A stretch of DNA of 64,000 bases from Nocardioides sp. J54 (lineage in GTDB: Bacteria > Actinomycetota > Actinomycetes > Propionibacteriales > Nocardioidaceae). The notes below the pieces were generated by a model that saw only the letters and a list, made by a program, of their open reading frames with translations, did not search any database and was not told where the DNA came from. The DNA is taken from contig NZ_JAER01000005.1 in assembly GCF_000519005.1 (NCBI RefSeq), forward strand, positions 157,930 through 221,929, in the 5' to 3' direction. Positions 1 through 8,750 of the stretch are shown here, one piece after another. Every line of letters begins with the position of its first letter. Within the stretch, counting starts at the first letter, position 1. The translations under genes and the position numbers were made by a program.

Positions 1-771
1 GAGCCGCACGAGGTCTACAACCTCGGCGCGCAGAGCCACGTGAAGGTGTCCTTCGAGCTCCCCGAGTACACCGCGAACACCGACGCGGTCGGCACGCTGC
101 GCCTGCTCGAGGCGATCCGGGCGTCCGGGATCGACTGCCGGTTCTACCAGGCGTCCACGTCGGAGATGTTCGGCGCCACCCCGCCGCCGCAGGACGAGCG
201 CACGGTGTTCTACCCGCGCTCGCCGTACGGCGCCGCCAAGCTCTACTCGCACTGGGTGACGGTGAACTACCGCGAGGCCTACGACCTCTTCGCCGTCTCC
301 GGCATCCTCTTCAACCACGAGTCGCCGCGCCGTGGCGAGTCGTTCGTGACCCGCAAGATCACCCTCGGCGTCGCGTCGATCAAGCTCGGCATCACCGACC
401 ACCTCACCCTGGGCAACCTCGACGCGGTCCGCGACTGGGGCTACGCCAAGGAGTACGTCGAGGGCATGTGGCGGATGCTGCAGCACGACGAGCCGCAGGA
501 CTACGTGCTCGCCACCGGCATCGGCACGACCGTGCGGGAGTTCTGCGAGTACGCCTTCAGCCACGCCGGCCTCAACTGGGAGGACCACGTCCGCTACGAC
601 CAGTCCTACGAGCGCCCGACCGAGGTCGACGCGCTCATCGGCGACGCGTCCAAGGCACGCGAGGTGCTCGGCTGGAAGCCCAGCACCGACGCCAAGGGCC
701 TGGCCGAGCTGATGGTCGACGCCGACATCGACCAGCTCGGCCGGCTGGTCGCCCACAAGCGGGAGGGCTGA
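1..771 (+). CDS. gmd: GDP-mannose 4,6-dehydratase, 5' partial
   Basis: Converts GDP-mannose to GDP-4-keto-6-deoxymannose, the first step toward GDP-fucose, GDP-rhamnose or related deoxy sugars. The open frame runs from the first base of the window, so the N-terminal NADP-binding part lies outside. The visible 256 residues begin with the family motif [10 protein letters not shown]. They then show the active-site STSEMFG (visible residues 52-58) and the YGAAK Tyr/Lys pair (76-80), followed by the family-typical [17 protein letters not shown] stretch. It is the first visible gene of a surface-polysaccharide locus, and a glycosyltransferase follows 22 bp downstream on the same strand. Family assignment is secure. 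Which final sugar is made cannot be told from here. Confidence 0.93.
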   Translation, partial: EPHEVYNLGAQSHVKVSFELPEYTANTDAVGTLRLLEAIRASGIDCRFYQASTSEMFGATPPPQDERTVFYPRSPYGAAKLYSHWVTVNYREAYDLFAVSGILFNHESPRRGESFVTRKITLGVASIKLGITDHLTLGNLDAVRDWGYAKEYVEGMWRMLQHDEPQDYVLATGIGTTVREFCEYAFSHAGLNWEDHVRYDQSYERPTEVDALIGDASKAREVLGWKPSTDAKGLAELMVDADIDQLGRLVAHKREG

Positions 772-793
772 GCCCGCGGCGCGGGCTGCTGCG

Positions 794-1858
794 ATGAAGA
801 TCCTCATCGACGCGATGGCCGCCGAGTTCGGCGGCATCCGGACCCTCGTCGACGCGGTGCTGGCGCAGTGGCACGACGTCTACCCCGACGACGAGCTCCA
901 CGTCGCCGTGCCCGCCGACTCCTCGATCGGCGCGGGCACGCCGCACACGCTGCACAAGCTCCCCGTGCCGCGCCCGTACGTCGTCGGGCGGCCGTGGGCG
1001 CAGACCACGCGGATGCGCTCGCTCGCGCGACGCCTGCGCCCGGACGCGGTGCTGGCCACCGCCCCGACGACCTCGGTCCTCTCGCTGGGCCCCGGGCGGC
1101 TCGCGACGATCATCCTCGACCTGCGCCACGAGCTGCGGCCCGAGCAGTTCAGCCGCGGCCGGCGGCTGATCCGCGCGGTCTCCTACGGCCGGACCTACCA
1201 GATGGCCGACGCCTTCGTCGCGATCTCGCAGCGCAGCCTCGACGACCTGCACCGCCTGCACCCGTCGACCGCCCGCAAGCCCGCGGTGGTCGCCCACCTC
1301 GGCGCCGACCACGTGCGCGACTGGCCCGCGCCGGACCGCACCGGCCCGGCGGTGTCCTTCGCGCACCACACGAACAAGAACCCCGACCTGCTGCTCGACG
1401 CCTGGGCCGACCTCGTCGCCCGCGGCGCGGACGCACCCCCGTTGCTCGTGCTCGGCGTCGGCAACGCCCGCAGGCCCGCCCTGCAGGCGGCGATCGAGGA
1501 GCGCGGCATCGCCCACGTCGTGGAGCTGGCGCCCTTCCTGCCGGACGACGAGTTCCAGCAGGTAATCGCCTCCGCCCGGATGGTGGTCTTCCCGAGCGAC
1601 TTCGAGGGCTTCGGCCTGCCGACCGTCGAGGGGATGGCGCTCGGCAAGCCCGTGGTCATCGGCCCCGAGCCCGCCTGCCTCGAGGTCGCCGGCGGCCACG
1701 CGACCGTGATGGCCGACTGGACCCCCGCCGCGCTCGCCGAGGCCGTGCTGCGGGCCGGGTCGATGGACGAGGCGGAGCTGGCCGCTGCCCGGGAGTGGGC
1801 GGAGACGTTCACGTGGGAGCGCACCATCCGTCGTACCCGGGGTGCGCTGGAGGGGTAG
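794..1858 (+). CDS. GT-B glycosyltransferase (family 4 type)
   Basis: Transfers a sugar from an activated donor during polysaccharide assembly in the cytoplasm; donor and acceptor are unknown. The 354-residue protein has the two-Rossmann GT-B layout. The C-terminal half carries the typical donor-binding run FPSDFEGFGLPTVEGMALG near residues 264-282, including the E-x7-E pattern. The start ATG is the first in frame, 22 bp after gmd, and no strong Shine-Dalgarno is visible. It ends before a palindrome-rich junction facing the convergent sulfotransferase gene. Annotating beyond glycosyltransferase family 4 would be guesswork. Confidence 0.85.
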   Translation: MKILIDAMAAEFGGIRTLVDAVLAQWHDVYPDDELHVAVPADSSIGAGTPHTLHKLPVPRPYVVGRPWAQTTRMRSLARRLRPDAVLATAPTTSVLSLGPGRLATIILDLRHELRPEQFSRGRRLIRAVSYGRTYQMADAFVAISQRSLDDLHRLHPSTARKPAVVAHLGADHVRDWPAPDRTGPAVSFAHHTNKNPDLLLDAWADLVARGADAPPLLVLGVGNARRPALQAAIEERGIAHVVELAPFLPDDEFQQVIASARMVVFPSDFEGFGLPTVEGMALGKPVVIGPEPACLEVAGGHATVMADWTPAALAEAVLRAGSMDEAELAAAREWAETFTWERTIRRTRGALEG

Positions 1859-1887
1859 GGGCGCTCGGCCCGGGCCTGGCGGGGTCG

Positions 1888-2043
1888 GGAATCACCTCTC
1901 CAGAGGTGATTCCTGCGCTTCCTGACCGTTGCAACGGTCAGGAAGTGCCAGGAGCGGTCAGGAAGTCCGCGCTGCACGAGGCGCGACGCGGACGGTCACA
2001 CCTGTCCCATGCGTCGCAAGAATCACCGCTTCCGTGGTGATTC
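1888..2043. repeat. Palindromic repeat cluster at convergent junction (family A)
   Basis: Three dyads lie between the convergent genes ending at 1858 and 2128. Positions 1888-1913 form a 12-bp perfect stem with a 2-nt centre (GGAATCACCTCT and its complement). Positions 1919-1944 are a perfect 26-bp palindrome centred on TTGCAA. Positions 2020-2043 form an 8-bp perfect stem GAATCACC, extendable to 10 bp, with a TTCC loop. Related sequences recur at 46704-46782, also between convergent genes. The likely role is bidirectional termination, or a dispersed palindromic element. No gene is seen in 1859-2127. Confidence 0.8.
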
Positions 2044-2127
2044 CCGACCCGGTCGACCACGGCAAGGGCCACCACCCCGGGAACCGGCCAGCAGGTACGA
2101 CGCCCGGCCGGCCCGCGACCAGGCGGC

Positions 2128-2997
2128 TCAGGCCGGCTCGTAGCCCAGCAGCTCGACCAGGCCGGGGGCGACCTCCTCGATCGCCTTGTGGTGCTCGGGC
2201 TTGAACACGTCCTGGTAGCGCGAGGCGCGGCTGCGGTAGTGCGACTCGCTGTCCGGGCTGCGCTGGGCGAGGTCCTTGGCGCGCAGCGCGTCCTTGGACG
2301 TGTCGCGCAGCAGGGTGGCCAGGTCGGCCTCGGACAGCTCGATGCCGCAGTGCTCGAGCATCGCCCGCACGACGGCCTCGGAGTCGCGGGCGACGTCCTC
2401 GAGGCGGAAGCGGGCGACGTCCGGGTCGTCGGCGCCGACCCAGGAGGCCATGGCGGCGAAGTGGCCGCCACACAGCGAGATGATCCTCAGCAGCGCCTCG
2501 TCCATCGACATCTGCTTTAGCTCCAGGCGCAGCCGCTCGGCCTCCTCGAGGTGGGTGGGCCGGTGCGTCTCGACGGCCGACCAGTAGCCGGACACGACGA
2601 CGTTGCGCGGGTCGCGGCCCAGGTAGACCACCTTGTGCGGGTGGCGCTTCGGCAGCGCGAGGTAGTCCTGGTAGGTGCCGTAGAAGCCGGGCACGTAGGT
2701 GCCCGCCGGGAAGCCGTTGCGCGGCGGGGTGAGCTCGTAGTCGAGCTGCGGCAGGGTCAGCAGGCCGGTCTGCGCGCGCACGACCGGGTGGTCGAAGAGC
2801 GCCTTGATCCACTGGCTGCCGGCCTTCTGCGGGCCAGCGGCGATGATCGTGCCGGGGTCCGGGACCGCGTCGCGCGCAGTCAGCACGCGACCGCGTCCGC
2901 GGGCGGCGAGGTGCACCGCGCGCTTGACGGCCGTGCGGGCCGGCGGCCAGTTGACGGTACGTGCGGCCCACTCGCGTGGGTCGAGGGAGGTCGACAT
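2128..2997 (-). CDS. PAPS-dependent sulfotransferase family protein
   Basis: Predicted to move a sulfuryl group from PAPS to a hydroxyl of a sugar or lipid acceptor. With the ATG at 2997 the protein has 289 residues. This start is preceded by a good AAGGAAG Shine-Dalgarno; the longer open frame upstream is Arg-rich and implausible. The 5'-phosphosulfate loop reads GPQKAGSQWI at residues 55-64, and the 3'-phosphate motif GRDPRNVVVSGY lies at about 127-138, both typical of the Sulfotransfer family. The gene is divergent from the flippase gene, with the promoter region between 2998 and 3164. Its position inside a polysaccharide locus suggests the polymer is sulfated, which is an inference from context. 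Confidence 0.85.
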   Translation of the reverse strand: MSTSLDPREWAARTVNWPPARTAVKRAVHLAARGRGRVLTARDAVPDPGTIIAAGPQKAGSQWIKALFDHPVVRAQTGLLTLPQLDYELTPPRNGFPAGTYVPGFYGTYQDYLALPKRHPHKVVYLGRDPRNVVVSGYWSAVETHRPTHLEEAERLRLELKQMSMDEALLRIISLCGGHFAAMASWVGADDPDVARFRLEDVARDSEAVVRAMLEHCGIELSEADLATLLRDTSKDALRAKDLAQRSPDSESHYRSRASRYQDVFKPEHHKAIEEVAPGLVELLGYEPA

Positions 2998-3164
2998 GGG
3001 TTGTGCTTCCTTCTCGTCACCGGGACACCGGCCGACACCGTAGCCCTTTGGCCGCCCGCTCGTAGAGTAAAGCGGGAACCGTGGTCGCAGCCGCAGCCGC
3101 GGCAGCCCAGCCGCAGCCCGCCGCGGGCACCGCGCGGCCACCATTCCGACCGCGAGGGGACACG

Positions 3165-4487
3165 TTGCACGACGGCGCCGGTCGACGGTTGAGCCTCATC
3201 ACCATCGACCAGATCATCTCCGGAGCCTCGAACGTCATCGTCGCGCTGCTCTCGGCCCACCTGCTCGGCGTGGAGGCCTTCGGCTACTTCGGCCTGCTGA
3301 TCATCATCTTGTCGGTCGGGCTGGGCGTGACGCGCTCGCTCGTCGGCGACCCGGTGATGGTCCACCCCGACGACGCCCGCGAGCGGCCGGGGGCGCCGAT
3401 CGGCGCCGCCCTGATCGTGGGTACGGCGATGGGCGTGGCGTTCGCGGTCGTCGCGCTCGTGCTCTTCGTGACCGACCTGCCGCTCGCCGCGGAATCGCTG
3501 GTCGTCGCGATCGGCATCCCCGCCCTGCTGCTGCACGACCTGGGCCGCTACCTCGGCTTCGCGACGCAGCGGCCGTCGTACTCGCTGGTCCTCGACACCG
3601 TCTGGCTGGTGCTGATCGCGGTGGCCATGACGACCCTCGTGCTGCTCGACGAGGTGACCCTGCTGTGGTTCGTGGTCGCCTGGGTCGGCACCGGTGCCAC
3701 CGCGGCGACGCTGGTCTTCGTCCAGCACGGGCCGCCCGCACGTGGCGGCCTGGCCTGGCTGCGTGAGCGCTGGCCGTACTCGTGGCGCTTCCTGATGTCG
3801 TTCACCGCGCTCCAGGGCGCCGCCGCCGGGTTCTCCGTCATCGTCGCGGCGGTCGCCGGTGCGCGCGCCCTCGGTGCCGTGCGCGGCGCGCTGCTGCTGA
3901 TCCGCCCCTACGTCACCTTCCAGACCGCGGCCGTCGCCGCCGGCGTCGCGGAGGTGGCCAACGCCGGCAAGGACGGTCCGCCGTCGGGCACCCTGCGGCG
4001 CACGACGCTCATCGCCACCGCGATCGGCGCGGTCAACGGCGCCCTGCTGCTGGTCGTGCCGGACTCGGTCGGCCGGATCATCCTCAGCGACACGTGGGAG
4101 GCGACCGAGCCGCTGCTCGTGCCGGCCTGCGTCCAGATCCTCTGCCTCGGCCTCATCGTCGGCCCGCGGGCCCACCTCACCGGCATGCGCCGGATCAGCA
4201 CCGTGGTGCGCCTCGACATCACCGCGACCTTCGGCATCGTCGCGCTCGGTGTCGTCGGCGTGTTCGTCGACGGCGCCGTCGGCGCCTACTGGGGCACGGC
4301 CGCCGGGCAGGCCGTCGCCGCCGTCGCCTGGTGGATCGCGGTCAGCGCGGTCCGCGGCCCGGCCGGAGACCCTGAGGGCACCGGTGGCACCACGGGGGAC
4401 GGAGGCACCAGCGGAGCCGAGGACACCGGCCCGGCCGGCGCCACGGCCGGGGGCCCGCCCGGCAGCGAGAACCGTTCGCCTGCGTGA
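3165..4487 (+). CDS. Polysaccharide flippase-like membrane protein (Wzx/MATE-like)
   Basis: A multi-spanning membrane protein with about 12 hydrophobic segments and the layout of lipid-linked oligosaccharide flippases. It would move undecaprenyl-linked repeat units across the membrane. The start is taken as TTG at 3165, because GAGGGGA lies 4-5 nt upstream. An in-frame ATG at 3081 would add an Ala/Pro-rich stretch without a ribosome site. That gives 440 residues. The first helix follows shortly after LSLITIDQIISGASN. The C-terminal 45 residues are a Gly/Thr/Ala-rich low-complexity tail, probably cytoplasmic and disordered. Substrate is unknown. Confidence 0.75.
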   Translation: MHDGAGRRLSLITIDQIISGASNVIVALLSAHLLGVEAFGYFGLLIIILSVGLGVTRSLVGDPVMVHPDDARERPGAPIGAALIVGTAMGVAFAVVALVLFVTDLPLAAESLVVAIGIPALLLHDLGRYLGFATQRPSYSLVLDTVWLVLIAVAMTTLVLLDEVTLLWFVVAWVGTGATAATLVFVQHGPPARGGLAWLRERWPYSWRFLMSFTALQGAAAGFSVIVAAVAGARALGAVRGALLLIRPYVTFQTAAVAAGVAEVANAGKDGPPSGTLRRTTLIATAIGAVNGALLLVVPDSVGRIILSDTWEATEPLLVPACVQILCLGLIVGPRAHLTGMRRISTVVRLDITATFGIVALGVVGVFVDGAVGAYWGTAAGQAVAAVAWWIAVSAVRGPAGDPEGTGGTTGDGGTSGAEDTGPAGATAGGPPGSENRSPA

Positions 4488-4569
4488 CCCGTCAGCCTCC
4501 TTTACGTTGGTAGGAGCGCGGACGCACACCCCCACGACGGCGTCCTCGATCCCGAAAGGGTGAGCGAAC

Positions 4570-5250
4570 TTGCTCATGTACTTCCTGCGCTGGCTCAAGC
4601 ACGCTCTGCTGCGCGGCCACGACGCCGTGGTCGGCTCCAACCTCGCCGTGGTGAACCGGCTCAGGCGCGCCGGCCGCCTCGAGATCGGCGCGCACTGCTA
4701 CAGCCTGCCGATCATCAAGTACTACGAGCACGAGGACAGCAAGCTCGTCGTGGGCAAGTACAGCCCGCTGTCGGAGACCGCGATCGTCATGCTCGGCGGC
4801 GAGCACCCCAGCGACACGGTCAGCCAGTTCCCGTTCCGGATCCACTTCCGGATGCCCGGCGCGGGCCAGGACGGCAACCCGGTGCCCTCGACGGACACCG
4901 TGATCGGCTCCGACGTCCTCGTCTACCAGCGCGCCTTCATCCGCGGCGGCGTGACGATCGGCCACGGCGCGATCGTGGCGTCGAACGCCGTGGTGACCAA
5001 GGACGTCCCGCCGTACGCCATCGTCGGCGGCAACCCCGCACGGGTCATCCGCTACCGATACACCGAGGAGCAGATCGCCGAGCTCCTCGACATCGCGTGG
5101 TGGGACTGGTCCGACGAGGAGGTCAAGGAGGCCGTCCCGTTGCTGACCGGCAAGGACGTCGACGCCTTCATCGCGTGGGCCCGTGAGCGCCACCCGCGCA
5201 CGACGCCCGCGCCGCTCGAGTCGGCTGCCCCCGGCACGGCGGCGAGGTAG
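4570..5250 (+). CDS. Hexapeptide-repeat acyltransferase (CatB/XAT type)
   Basis: A left-handed beta-helix acyltransferase, probably O-acetylating a sugar of the polymer. The 226-residue protein has degenerate hexapeptide repeats over residues about 55-165. The likely catalytic His is His79 in MLGGEHPSD, as in xenobiotic/chloramphenicol acetyltransferases. The late motif YAIVGGNPARVI is characteristic of the family. TTG at 4570 is preferred as the start because GAAAGGG sits 9 nt upstream; an ATG two codons later is possible. The next gene begins 6 bp after the stop, so the two are probably co-transcribed. The acetyl acceptor is unknown. Confidence 0.85.
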   Translation: MLMYFLRWLKHALLRGHDAVVGSNLAVVNRLRRAGRLEIGAHCYSLPIIKYYEHEDSKLVVGKYSPLSETAIVMLGGEHPSDTVSQFPFRIHFRMPGAGQDGNPVPSTDTVIGSDVLVYQRAFIRGGVTIGHGAIVASNAVVTKDVPPYAIVGGNPARVIRYRYTEEQIAELLDIAWWDWSDEEVKEAVPLLTGKDVDAFIAWARERHPRTTPAPLESAAPGTAAR

Positions 5251-5256
5251 GTCCTG

Positions 5257-6444
5257 ATGAGCACGACCTACGTCACCATCCTCGCGACGAACTACCTCCC
5301 CAAGGCGCTGGCGCTCGCCGACAGCCTCCAGGAGCACGAGGGCGCCGAGCTCACCGTGCTGCTCATCGACGCCGAGCACGCCGAGGACCACGACCTGCCG
5401 GACATCCCCGGCGTGCGCATCGTCGGCACCGACTTCCTCGGCCTCGACCGCCGCCAGGTGCTGGCGCTGGCCACTTACTACGACCTCGTCGAGTTCGCCA
5501 CCGCGATCAAGCCGCTCGTCTTCAAGCGTCTCCTCGAGGAGAGCGAGCACGTCTTCTACCTCGACCCGGACACCTTCGCCGTGTCCGCGATGCCCGAGCT
5601 CCTCCCCGAGCTGCAGGCCAGCGAGGGCGGCATCCTGCTGACGCCGCACTTCCTGCACCCGCTGCCGCCGGACGCCCCGGTCAGCGAGGGGCACCTGCTG
5701 ACCGTCGGTGTCTTCAACCTCGGCTTCGGCGGCTTCGACCGTCGCGCGGTCGAGGCGCTCGACTGGTGGTGGGCCCGCCTGGAGTGGGAGTGCCTGTTCG
5801 ACTACCTCAGCGCCCTCTTCGTCGACCAGAAGTGGATGGACGTCGGCGCCGACCTGTTCCGCGCCCGCAGCTTCCGCCACCACGGCTACAACGTCGGCGT
5901 GGTCAACCTGCACGAGCGGCCGCTGGCGCTCGACGCGGACGGGTTCGCGATCGCCGGCACCGGTGAGCCACTGCGCCTCTTCCACTTCCACGCCTTCGAC
6001 ACCAGCCGGCCCGAGGAGCTCTCGACCCGGTTCGACATGTCGACGGCGCACATGCGCACCGAGAGCGCGGCGGTCGACGCGCTGTGCAAGGAGTACGCCG
6101 CCGCGGTCAGCAAGTGGGAGGCGTTCCTCCCGCCGGCCCCGGCCTACCGCTACCACCACGACACCACCGGTCGCCGCATCCCACGACAGCTGCGCCGCGC
6201 CTGGCGCGCCGAGGCACGCGCCGGGGGCACGCCTCCCCTGCCGTTCCTCCCCGAGGAGGCCGAGGCGTGGGAGCGGTGGCGCCGCCGCGCGTGGAAGGCC
6301 GTTGCCCGCGAGCTGTCCGGCGACGCCGCCAAGAGCGCCCGGATGTCCATGCCCGAGGAGTTCGGGCGGCTGAAGGAGCGCTTCCCCGGCCTCGTCGGCA
6401 AGGTCCGCTCGAAGGTGGTCGGGCGCGGAGGAATGTGGGGCTGA
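5257..6444 (+). CDS. GT-A glycosyltransferase (GT8-like)
   Basis: A predicted nucleotide-sugar-dependent glycosyltransferase of 395 residues. The N-terminal part resembles GT8-type GT-A enzymes: YVTILATNYLPKALALADSL at residues 5-24, and a metal-binding DPD (103-105) in VFYLDPDTF. Residues 190-260 contain the conserved-looking HHGYNVGVVNLHER and FHFHAFD segments. The C-terminal 90 residues are Arg-rich and helical, possibly for membrane association. It is tightly linked to the acyltransferase gene upstream. A hairpin at 6453-6484 separates it from the next gene. The acceptor is unknown. Confidence 0.75.
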   Translation: MSTTYVTILATNYLPKALALADSLQEHEGAELTVLLIDAEHAEDHDLPDIPGVRIVGTDFLGLDRRQVLALATYYDLVEFATAIKPLVFKRLLEESEHVFYLDPDTFAVSAMPELLPELQASEGGILLTPHFLHPLPPDAPVSEGHLLTVGVFNLGFGGFDRRAVEALDWWWARLEWECLFDYLSALFVDQKWMDVGADLFRARSFRHHGYNVGVVNLHERPLALDADGFAIAGTGEPLRLFHFHAFDTSRPEELSTRFDMSTAHMRTESAAVDALCKEYAAAVSKWEAFLPPAPAYRYHHDTTGRRIPRQLRRAWRAEARAGGTPPLPFLPEEAEAWERWRRRAWKAVARELSGDAAKSARMSMPEEFGRLKERFPGLVGKVRSKVVGRGGMWG

Positions 6445-6452
6445 GACCCCCG

Positions 6453-6484
6453 ACGCCGTCGCCCGGCACGTGACCAGACGGCGT
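6453..6484 (+). terminator. Candidate hairpin after glycosyltransferase gene
   Basis: An 8-bp perfect stem (ACGCCGTC at 6453-6460 with GACGGCGT at 6477-6484) encloses a 16-nt loop just after the stop at 6444. There is no T-run, so this may be only a weak terminator or attenuator. A TTGGCA at 6493-6498 and a less GC-rich stretch follow, which could hold the promoter of the epimerase gene, but no convincing -10 was found. Confidence 0.3.
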
Positions 6485-6562
6485 TCCACTCGTTGGCAAG
6501 GACATCGCGGGGGCGTTGGGCGATGTTCGAGACAGACTTGTTTTTCCTGAGGAGATGACTGC

Positions 6563-7543
6563 ATGAACGCGCACGTCGACGTCCTGGTCGCCGGTGGCGG
6601 CGGCTTCATCGGCGGCCACCTGGTCGCCGACCTGCTCGCGCAGGGCAAGACCGTCCGGTCGGTCGACGTCAAGCCGCTCGACGAGTGGTACCAGGTCCAC
6701 CCGGACGCCGAGAACGTCGTCGGCGACCTCTCCCTCCTCGAGGAGGCGGAGAAGGCGACCAGGGGTGCGCGCGAGGTCTACATGCTCGCCGCCGACATGG
6801 GCGGCATGGGCTTCATCGAGAACAACAAGGCGCTGTGCATGCTGACGGTGCTGACCAGCACCCACATGCTCCAGGCCGCGCAGAAGTACGACGTCGAGCG
6901 CTACTTCTACTCCTCCTCGGCCTGCGTCTACGCCGCCGACAAGCAGACCGACCCGTCGGTGACCGCCCTCAAGGAGTCCGACGCCTACCCGGCCATGCCC
7001 GAGGACGGCTACGGCTGGGAGAAGCTCTTCACCGAGCGCATGGCCCGCCACTTCCGCGAGGACTTCGGGCTGCAGACCCGTGTCGCCCGCTACCACAACG
7101 TCTACGGCCCGGAGGGCACGTGGACCGGCGGCCGCGAGAAGGCTCCCGCCGCGGTGTGCCGCAAGATCGCGGAGGCCGTCATCTCCGGCAAGCACGAGCT
7201 CGAGATCTGGGGCGACGGCGAGCAGACCCGCAGCTTCATGTACATCGACGACTGCGTGAAGGGCTCCCAGATGATCCTGGGCAGCGACCACCTCGAGCCG
7301 ATCAACCTCGGCTCCGCCGAGCTCGTCACGATCAACCAGCTCTACTCGATCGTCGAGGACATCGCCGGCATCAAGTGCGAGCGCAAGTACGACCTCTCCG
7401 CGCCGCAGGGCGTGCGCGGGCGCAACTCGGACAACACCGAGATCAAGCGCGTCTTCGACTGGGAGCCGTCGATCAGCCTCGCCGACGGCCTGGCGAAGAC
7501 CTACGCCTGGGTCTACGACCAGGTCAAGCGGGCGCAGGGCTGA
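6563..7543 (+). CDS. GDP-mannose 3,5-epimerase-like SDR enzyme
   Basis: An extended short-chain dehydrogenase/epimerase of 326 residues. The NAD-binding GGGGFIGGH lies at 11-19. The active site shows SSSAC at 117-121, giving a Cys like the one used by GDP-mannose 3,5-epimerase, with Tyr150 and Lys154 in YGWEK. The segments ADMGGMGFIENN, RYHNVYGPEGTW, GGREKAPAAVCRK and WGDGEQTRSFMYIDDC are close to the plant enzyme as remembered. The reaction would turn GDP-mannose into GDP-L-galactose (and L-gulose). The start has GAGGAGATGACTGC before the ATG. Together with gmd it implies more than one GDP-mannose-derived sugar in the polymer. Confidence 0.8.
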   Translation: MNAHVDVLVAGGGGFIGGHLVADLLAQGKTVRSVDVKPLDEWYQVHPDAENVVGDLSLLEEAEKATRGAREVYMLAADMGGMGFIENNKALCMLTVLTSTHMLQAAQKYDVERYFYSSSACVYAADKQTDPSVTALKESDAYPAMPEDGYGWEKLFTERMARHFREDFGLQTRVARYHNVYGPEGTWTGGREKAPAAVCRKIAEAVISGKHELEIWGDGEQTRSFMYIDDCVKGSQMILGSDHLEPINLGSAELVTINQLYSIVEDIAGIKCERKYDLSAPQGVRGRNSDNTEIKRVFDWEPSISLADGLAKTYAWVYDQVKRAQG

Positions 7544-7559
7544 GGGGCCCCGCAGCGGC

Positions 7560-8750
7560 GTGCGCATCCTCGTCCACGACTACTCCGGGCACCCGTTCCA
7601 GGTCGAGCTCAGCCGTGAGCTCGCCCGGCGCGGGCACGCGGTGACCCACTCCTACTGCCCGGGCTGGGTGTCCGGGAAGGGCCACCTGGTCGCCGAGCCC
7701 GGCGAGACCCTCGTCTTCGACCCGGTCGGGCCGACCGAGCCGATCGCCAAGGACCGCTTCGTCCGCCGCGTGCTGCTCGAGGCCCGGGTGGGCTGGGAGC
7801 TGCTGCGGCAGGTCCGCCGCACCCGCGCCCAGACGGCGATGCTGTCGAACGCGCAGATCCCCACGCTCGTCGTGTTCGCGCTCGGCATGATGCTGCTGCG
7901 CCGTCCGTGGGTGCTGTGGCACCAGGACGTCTACGCGGTCGCCGTGAAGTCCTTCGCCGGCGACAAGCTCGGCCGGATGTTCCGGCTGGTCGCGGCGGTG
8001 TTCAGCATCGCCGAGCGCTGGGTGTCCCGCCGCTCGGCGGCCGTCGTGGTGATCGCCCCGTCGTTCGTGCCGGTCCACGAGGAATGGGGCACGGCCGACA
8101 AGGTCACCGTGATCCCGAACTGGGCGCCGCTCGACGAGATCCAGCCGGTCGCCCGCAAGAACGACTGGGCGATCGAGCAGGAGCTCGACGACACCCAGAC
8201 CCTCCTCTACTCCGGCACGCTCGGGCTCAAGCACAACCCGGCCCTGCTCGTCGGCCTGGCCCGCCAGGTCATCGACGCCGGCCGCCCGGTGCGCCTGGTG
8301 GTGGTCAACGAGGGCCCCGCGGTCGAGGTGATCCGCGCCGAGGCCGAGCGCCTCGACGTCCCGGTGACCCTGCTCCCGTTCCAGCCGTACGAGCGGCTCT
8401 CCGAGGTGCTCGGCAGCGGCGACATCCTCGTCGTGCTGCTCGAGCAGCAGGCGGGCGCCTTCTCGGTGCCGTCGAAGACGTTGTCCTACCTGTGCGCCGG
8501 CCGCCCGGTGCTCGGCATGATGCCGTCGGAGAACCTCGCCGCTGCGCTCGTCAACCGCGCCGGCGGCCTCGTGGTGCCGCCCGCAGAGGACGCCCTCCCC
8601 CGCGCCGCCGCGTGGGCGGCCGACGTGCTCGCGGACGTCGAGGTGCGCGACGAGCTGGGCGAGGCATCGCGCGACCTCGCCGAGCTGGAGTTCGCGCTCA
8701 AGGGGTGCGCCGACCGGTTCGAGGAGATCCTCGAGCGGAGCAGCCGATGA
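7560..8750 (+). CDS. GT-B glycosyltransferase (WcaI/GT4-like)
   Basis: A 396-residue glycosyltransferase with the GT-B fold. It begins at GTG 7560 (MRILVHDYSGHPFQVEL), 16 bp after the epimerase stop. The middle contains VIPNWAPLDEI and LLYSGTLGLKHNP, and the C-terminal half contains FSVPSKTLSYLCAGRPVLG, which place it with the WcaI-like family-4 glycosyltransferases of colanic-acid-type loci. It probably adds one sugar to the lipid-linked repeat unit. The stop overlaps the next ATG (ATGA), so the two genes are translationally coupled. Donor sugar unknown. Confidence 0.85.
   Translation: MRILVHDYSGHPFQVELSRELARRGHAVTHSYCPGWVSGKGHLVAEPGETLVFDPVGPTEPIAKDRFVRRVLLEARVGWELLRQVRRTRAQTAMLSNAQIPTLVVFALGMMLLRRPWVLWHQDVYAVAVKSFAGDKLGRMFRLVAAVFSIAERWVSRRSAAVVVIAPSFVPVHEEWGTADKVTVIPNWAPLDEIQPVARKNDWAIEQELDDTQTLLYSGTLGLKHNPALLVGLARQVIDAGRPVRLVVVNEGPAVEVIRAEAERLDVPVTLLPFQPYERLSEVLGSGDILVVLLEQQAGAFSVPSKTLSYLCAGRPVLGMMPSENLAAALVNRAGGLVVPPAEDALPRAAAWAADVLADVEVRDELGEASRDLAELEFALKGCADRFEEILERSSR

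Noticed and set aside
2880..4640. 586-codon minus-strand frame across the flippase gene
   Set aside because: Asp/Arg/Gly-rich antisense sequence with no family resemblance; the plus-strand membrane protein is clearly real.
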